NCBI GenBank assembly: GCA_038134485.1
Contig: JAYPVG010000004.1
Location: 1-64,000, forward strand
DNA length: 64,000 nucleotides
DNA from: NORP240 sp038134485
Lineage (GTDB): Bacteria > Pseudomonadota > Gammaproteobacteria > Pseudomonadales > Pseudohongiellaceae
Direction: 5' to 3'
A program made the position numbers and the translations under genes. Shown here one piece after another: positions 61,570 to 64,000 of this stretch. Positions within the stretch are counted from its first letter, which is position 1, and each line of letters starts with the position of its first letter. Under the pieces are notes generated by a model. That model searched no databases, was not told the DNA's origin, and saw only the letters and a list, made by a program, of their open reading frames with translations.

Positions 61570-62646
61570 TCAGTCTCGCTGGGCGGGATCGAACAAGCGG
61601 ATTCTATCCAACCCCTTACCGGTCTCGGCCAGGATTGCGAATTCTTCGGCCAATCGCTCACTTTCCTGCAGAACCGACCGCCAGTACTTGACTCTGTCGT
61701 CAAAATCAAAATGTCTGAAATCATTGCGATCGGGTATTTTTCCATGCGGTAATGCAGCCACAAATTGCCGGGAAGGAGCTATCAGAACTACGTTATCGTA
61801 ATGTTGTCGTTCAACCTTGCGCCAGCGGAGATATTTGTCAAACCAGCCGGGCACTACACGAGAAAAAAAATGTGGGTAAAGAACCAGCCCGTCATTTGCG
61901 TGAAATGGCACATCAAAATGGTAGTCTGTAATTCCACCGTCGATATACAACCCTCCGGGACCTCCATCAACATCTCTCACGCCTTCCAAAGCAAGCGGTA
62001 TCGAACCGCTGGCGAGCAGCGCATCGTTAATATTGTCCTCGGTGAGTTTTATATCCAACGTTTTGATATCGTTCAACCTGGTCAGCTCGCATGAATGGGC
62101 ATGATTGTTAAATACTGCCCGTTCAAAATAAAGCCCAAGTGTGCGACGACTGACCAGATTGGATATACCAGCCAATGCCAGACCGACGCCCAGCGAAGCA
62201 TTGTTGCGATAATTCAGAAAGCCTTTGCATCGATCAGCGATGATATGCGTCTTGATGAGATCATTGCTTACCAGTTGACTGCCTCCATCTGGTCCCAATA
62301 CTCTCTGCAGCATCACGCGGGCTTTGCGGCTCACTTCTTCCACCGTCGGGTTGGCCGAGTATCTTTCTTTGCTGTACAGGGAAGCCAATCGATCAATGGC
62401 GGCAACCGGCTGATCTGTGGCAAGACACGCCAGTCGCCATGCTCCGGCTGACGAACCCAGTGTGGCCAATCGGTCGCTGCGATTGGCAAAAAACTCTCCA
62501 AACAGGTAGCGATCAAGGCCGTACAGCACGAACCATTTGGGTCCGCCCGAGGCACCGACAAGAACCTTGAAATGCTCAGCCTGCAGGCCGTTGGCCTGTA
62601 TCTGTTGCATTGCCCGCGGGCCCGCGTATATCGACAAATAAGACAT
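61570..62646 (-). CDS. Patatin-like phospholipase
   Basis: This patatin-like protein of about 358 residues starts MSYLSIYAGPRAMQQIQANG. It has the oxyanion loop GASGGPKWFVL, the nucleophile serine in LGSSAGAWRLAC (GxSxG) and the DGG motif in GLYIDGGITDYHFDVPF carrying the catalytic aspartate. It cleaves acyl chains from lipids or proteins. The ATG at 62646 is used instead of a GTG 36 bases upstream. It is divergent from the MFS gene, with an inverted repeat between the starts. Confidence 0.88.
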   Translation of the reverse strand: MSYLSIYAGPRAMQQIQANGLQAEHFKVLVGASGGPKWFVLYGLDRYLFGEFFANRSDRLATLGSSAGAWRLACLATDQPVAAIDRLASLYSKERYSANPTVEEVSRKARVMLQRVLGPDGGSQLVSNDLIKTHIIADRCKGFLNYRNNASLGVGLALAGISNLVSRRTLGLYFERAVFNNHAHSCELTRLNDIKTLDIKLTEDNINDALLASGSIPLALEGVRDVDGGPGGLYIDGGITDYHFDVPFHANDGLVLYPHFFSRVVPGWFDKYLRWRKVERQHYDNVVLIAPSRQFVAALPHGKIPDRNDFRHFDFDDRVKYWRSVLQESERLAEEFAILAETGKGLDRIRLFDPAQRD

Positions 62647-62680
62647 GGCGCCTATGATATACTGTCGCTCGCTTGCTGGC

Positions 62681-62715
62681 ACACTCCACCCCGATCCTGC
62701 TTAATGTTGGAGTGT
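62681..62715. promoter_or_regulatory. Inverted repeat between the patatin and MFS starts
   Basis: ACACTCCA (62681-62688) and TGGAGTGT (62708-62715) are perfect 8-base arms with a 19-base centre. They lie between the divergent starts at 62646 and 62747 and could be an operator for both. Chance occurrence is possible; no promoter is clear. Confidence 0.35.
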
Positions 62716-62746
62716 AATAGGTTGCAGACTCTGGATCGTTGCACAC

Positions 62747-63946
62747 ATGAACTCGATGACGCACGTACTCAATCAGCGCAAAACGCTGCTATTTCTGCTC
62801 GCGATCGGCAATGCCATCGCGTTCTCAACCTGGCAGGTATTGTTAAACAATTACGTCATCGAACGGGCAGCATTCACTGGTGAAGAAATAGGCTTGCTGC
62901 AGAGCTTGAGAGAGGTCCCGGGATTCCTCGCCTTTACCGCGATCTGGGTACTGTTTTTCATCCGCCAGCAAAACTTTGCCATCCTGTCACTCGTGACGCT
63001 GGGCCTGGGTACCGCCATAACTGCGTTTTATCCGGCTGCCCTGTGGCTTTATTTCACTACGGTACTGATGTCCATCGGATTTCACTATCTGGAAACCTTG
63101 CAAAACTCCCTCAGCCTGCAATGGCTCGATCGGCAGGAAGCGCCTCACGTGCTGGGCCAGATACTAAGTGCCAGGAGCTTTACCAGCCTGGTGGTATTGG
63201 GCTGCCTGTATGTGTATTTCCTCGTTTTCGAGACCAACTACATGGCGGTATACCTGTTATCAGGGGGAGCCTGTATTGCGATCGGAATATTCTGCTGGCT
63301 GGCGATACCGCGGTTTGACGATACAGTAATCCAGCGTCGGGAGCTGTTCCTGCGCAAGAAATACTGGCTGTATTATGCCCTGACGTTTTTGTCGGGCGCC
63401 CGGCGACAGATTTTTGTGGTTTTCGCCGGTTTCCTGCTGGTGGAAAAATTCGGCTTCCCCATTGAAAACGTCGTCCTGCTAACCCTGGTGAATGCGGCCA
63501 TGACAACCTGGCTAGCGCCGCGCATAGGTCGCCTGATATCGGTCATTGGAGAGCGGCGCGCGCTGACCCTCGAGTACCTGGGACTGATAGTCATCTTTGT
63601 CAGTTACGCATTCGTGAGCAATATTGCCATCGCTATCATGCTGTACCTGCTGGACCATCTGTTTTTCGCCATGGCCATTGCGATCAAGACTTACTTCCAG
63701 AAAATTGCCGACCCGGCTGACATCGCAGCAACCTCAGGCATAAGCTTCACCATCAATCACATAGCAGCCGTAGTGCTCCCCGCACTTCTGGGTCTGGTCT
63801 GGGTGATAAACCACAGCGTGGTTTTTCTTATTGGCGCTGTTATTGCAGTGGGCTCTCTGGCACTTAGCCAGTTGATCCCCGACCATCCATTGCCCGGCAT
63901 TGAAACCCGACTGCTCACCGGCGCATTGACGGACATAAAAAATTAG
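62747..63946 (+). CDS. MFS transporter
   Basis: This 399-residue membrane protein has about twelve segments. The N-terminal LLFLLAIGNAIAFSTWQVLL leads in, and RLISVIGERRALTLEYLGLI, near the mid-loop, recalls the DxGRR-type MFS loop; the substrate is unknown. No other signature. The ATG at 62747 is used; an ATG three codons later is possible. It diverges from the patatin-like gene. The remaining 54 bases to the right edge show nothing. Confidence 0.85.
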   Translation: MNSMTHVLNQRKTLLFLLAIGNAIAFSTWQVLLNNYVIERAAFTGEEIGLLQSLREVPGFLAFTAIWVLFFIRQQNFAILSLVTLGLGTAITAFYPAALWLYFTTVLMSIGFHYLETLQNSLSLQWLDRQEAPHVLGQILSARSFTSLVVLGCLYVYFLVFETNYMAVYLLSGGACIAIGIFCWLAIPRFDDTVIQRRELFLRKKYWLYYALTFLSGARRQIFVVFAGFLLVEKFGFPIENVVLLTLVNAAMTTWLAPRIGRLISVIGERRALTLEYLGLIVIFVSYAFVSNIAIAIMLYLLDHLFFAMAIAIKTYFQKIADPADIAATSGISFTINHIAAVVLPALLGLVWVINHSVVFLIGAVIAVGSLALSQLIPDHPLPGIETRLLTGALTDIKN

Positions 63947-64000
63947 TCTCCGCCTTCCCCCTTGCATGAATTGCTTTCCCGAGGCGTCCCATGCCTTGTC

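Noticed and set aside
1..64000. tRNA, rRNA, CRISPR, insertion sequence, prophage or integrase
   Set aside because: No cloverleaf-like or repeat-spacer structure, and no transposase, integrase or phage protein, was recognised on either strand.

Overview
The window reads as one continuous piece of a Gram-negative, aerobic to microaerobic gammaproteobacterial chromosome, most likely an uncultured or marine lineage. Supporting signs are a FecA-like TonB receptor, a Pal-type lipoprotein, a Tat-exported SoxC-like enzyme, an FNR with all four iron-sulfur cysteines, a UspE/FNR gene pair as in enterobacteria, and many Sec-exported proteins of unknown role. Base composition looks moderate (judged by eye). 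I see no rRNA, tRNA, CRISPR array, insertion sequence, integrase or phage gene. The species assignment is inference.

Region 1 (1-18.5 kb) is rich in exported proteins. It holds the start of hslO (Hsp33), an exported flavodoxin, two members of a three-member exported family ending in ACHEGNYGM, a CaiB-type CoA-transferase with a promoter, an SLC13 anion transporter, a tannase/feruloyl esterase-like enzyme, an FMN-binding protein, a SoxC-like sulfite dehydrogenase with its cytochrome, a cupin, a lipocalin-like protein, a split-barrel protein, an alpha/beta hydrolase, a cytochrome c fused to a copper-monooxygenase-like domain with a partner gene, a ThuA protein and an SGNH hydrolase. Region 2 (18.6-21.4 kb) has a sulfotransferase, a DUF2237 protein, an HD hydrolase and a membrane zinc peptidase.

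Region 3 (21.5-29.9 kb) is a fatty-acid or related acyl-CoA beta-oxidation operon on the minus strand: thiolase, fused hydratase/3-hydroxyacyl-CoA dehydrogenase, zinc alcohol dehydrogenase and two unlike acyl-CoA dehydrogenases. A third acyl-CoA dehydrogenase is divergent. A second unlike acyl-CoA dehydrogenase pair lies at 51.5-53.9 kb.

Region 4 (29.9-39.2 kb) is the most coherent novel-looking block: a stress island around fnr. It has an Hsp20, three UspE-like tandem universal stress proteins, one single-domain UspA, a voltage-gated potassium channel with a C-terminal zinc ribbon, a YbhP-like phosphatase/nuclease next to a cardiolipin synthase, and a CxxCH protein. Two FNR-type palindromes (30549-30562 and 36572-36585) sit upstream of hsp20 and uspA, so FNR encoded in the same block probably controls at least part of it.

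Region 5 (39.2-48.5 kb) has fadH, a beta-hydroxyacid dehydrogenase, a two-gene membrane/spermidine-synthase-like unit, an SDR, a promoter-led pair of OPA phosphate-ester transporter plus GDPD/PI-PLC-like exported enzyme, and the third ACHEGNYG protein. Region 6 (48.5-64 kb) holds the TonB receptor with a Fur-like site, a histidine phosphatase, the second acyl-CoA dehydrogenase pair, a two-gene YeeE/YedE sulfur transporter, Pal, a DUF4105 protein, a thiamine-diphosphate enzyme with DUF4188 and amidohydrolase genes, a hotdog thioesterase, a patatin-like protein and an MFS transporter. Stretches not listed as features are short intergenic gaps in which I see nothing definite.
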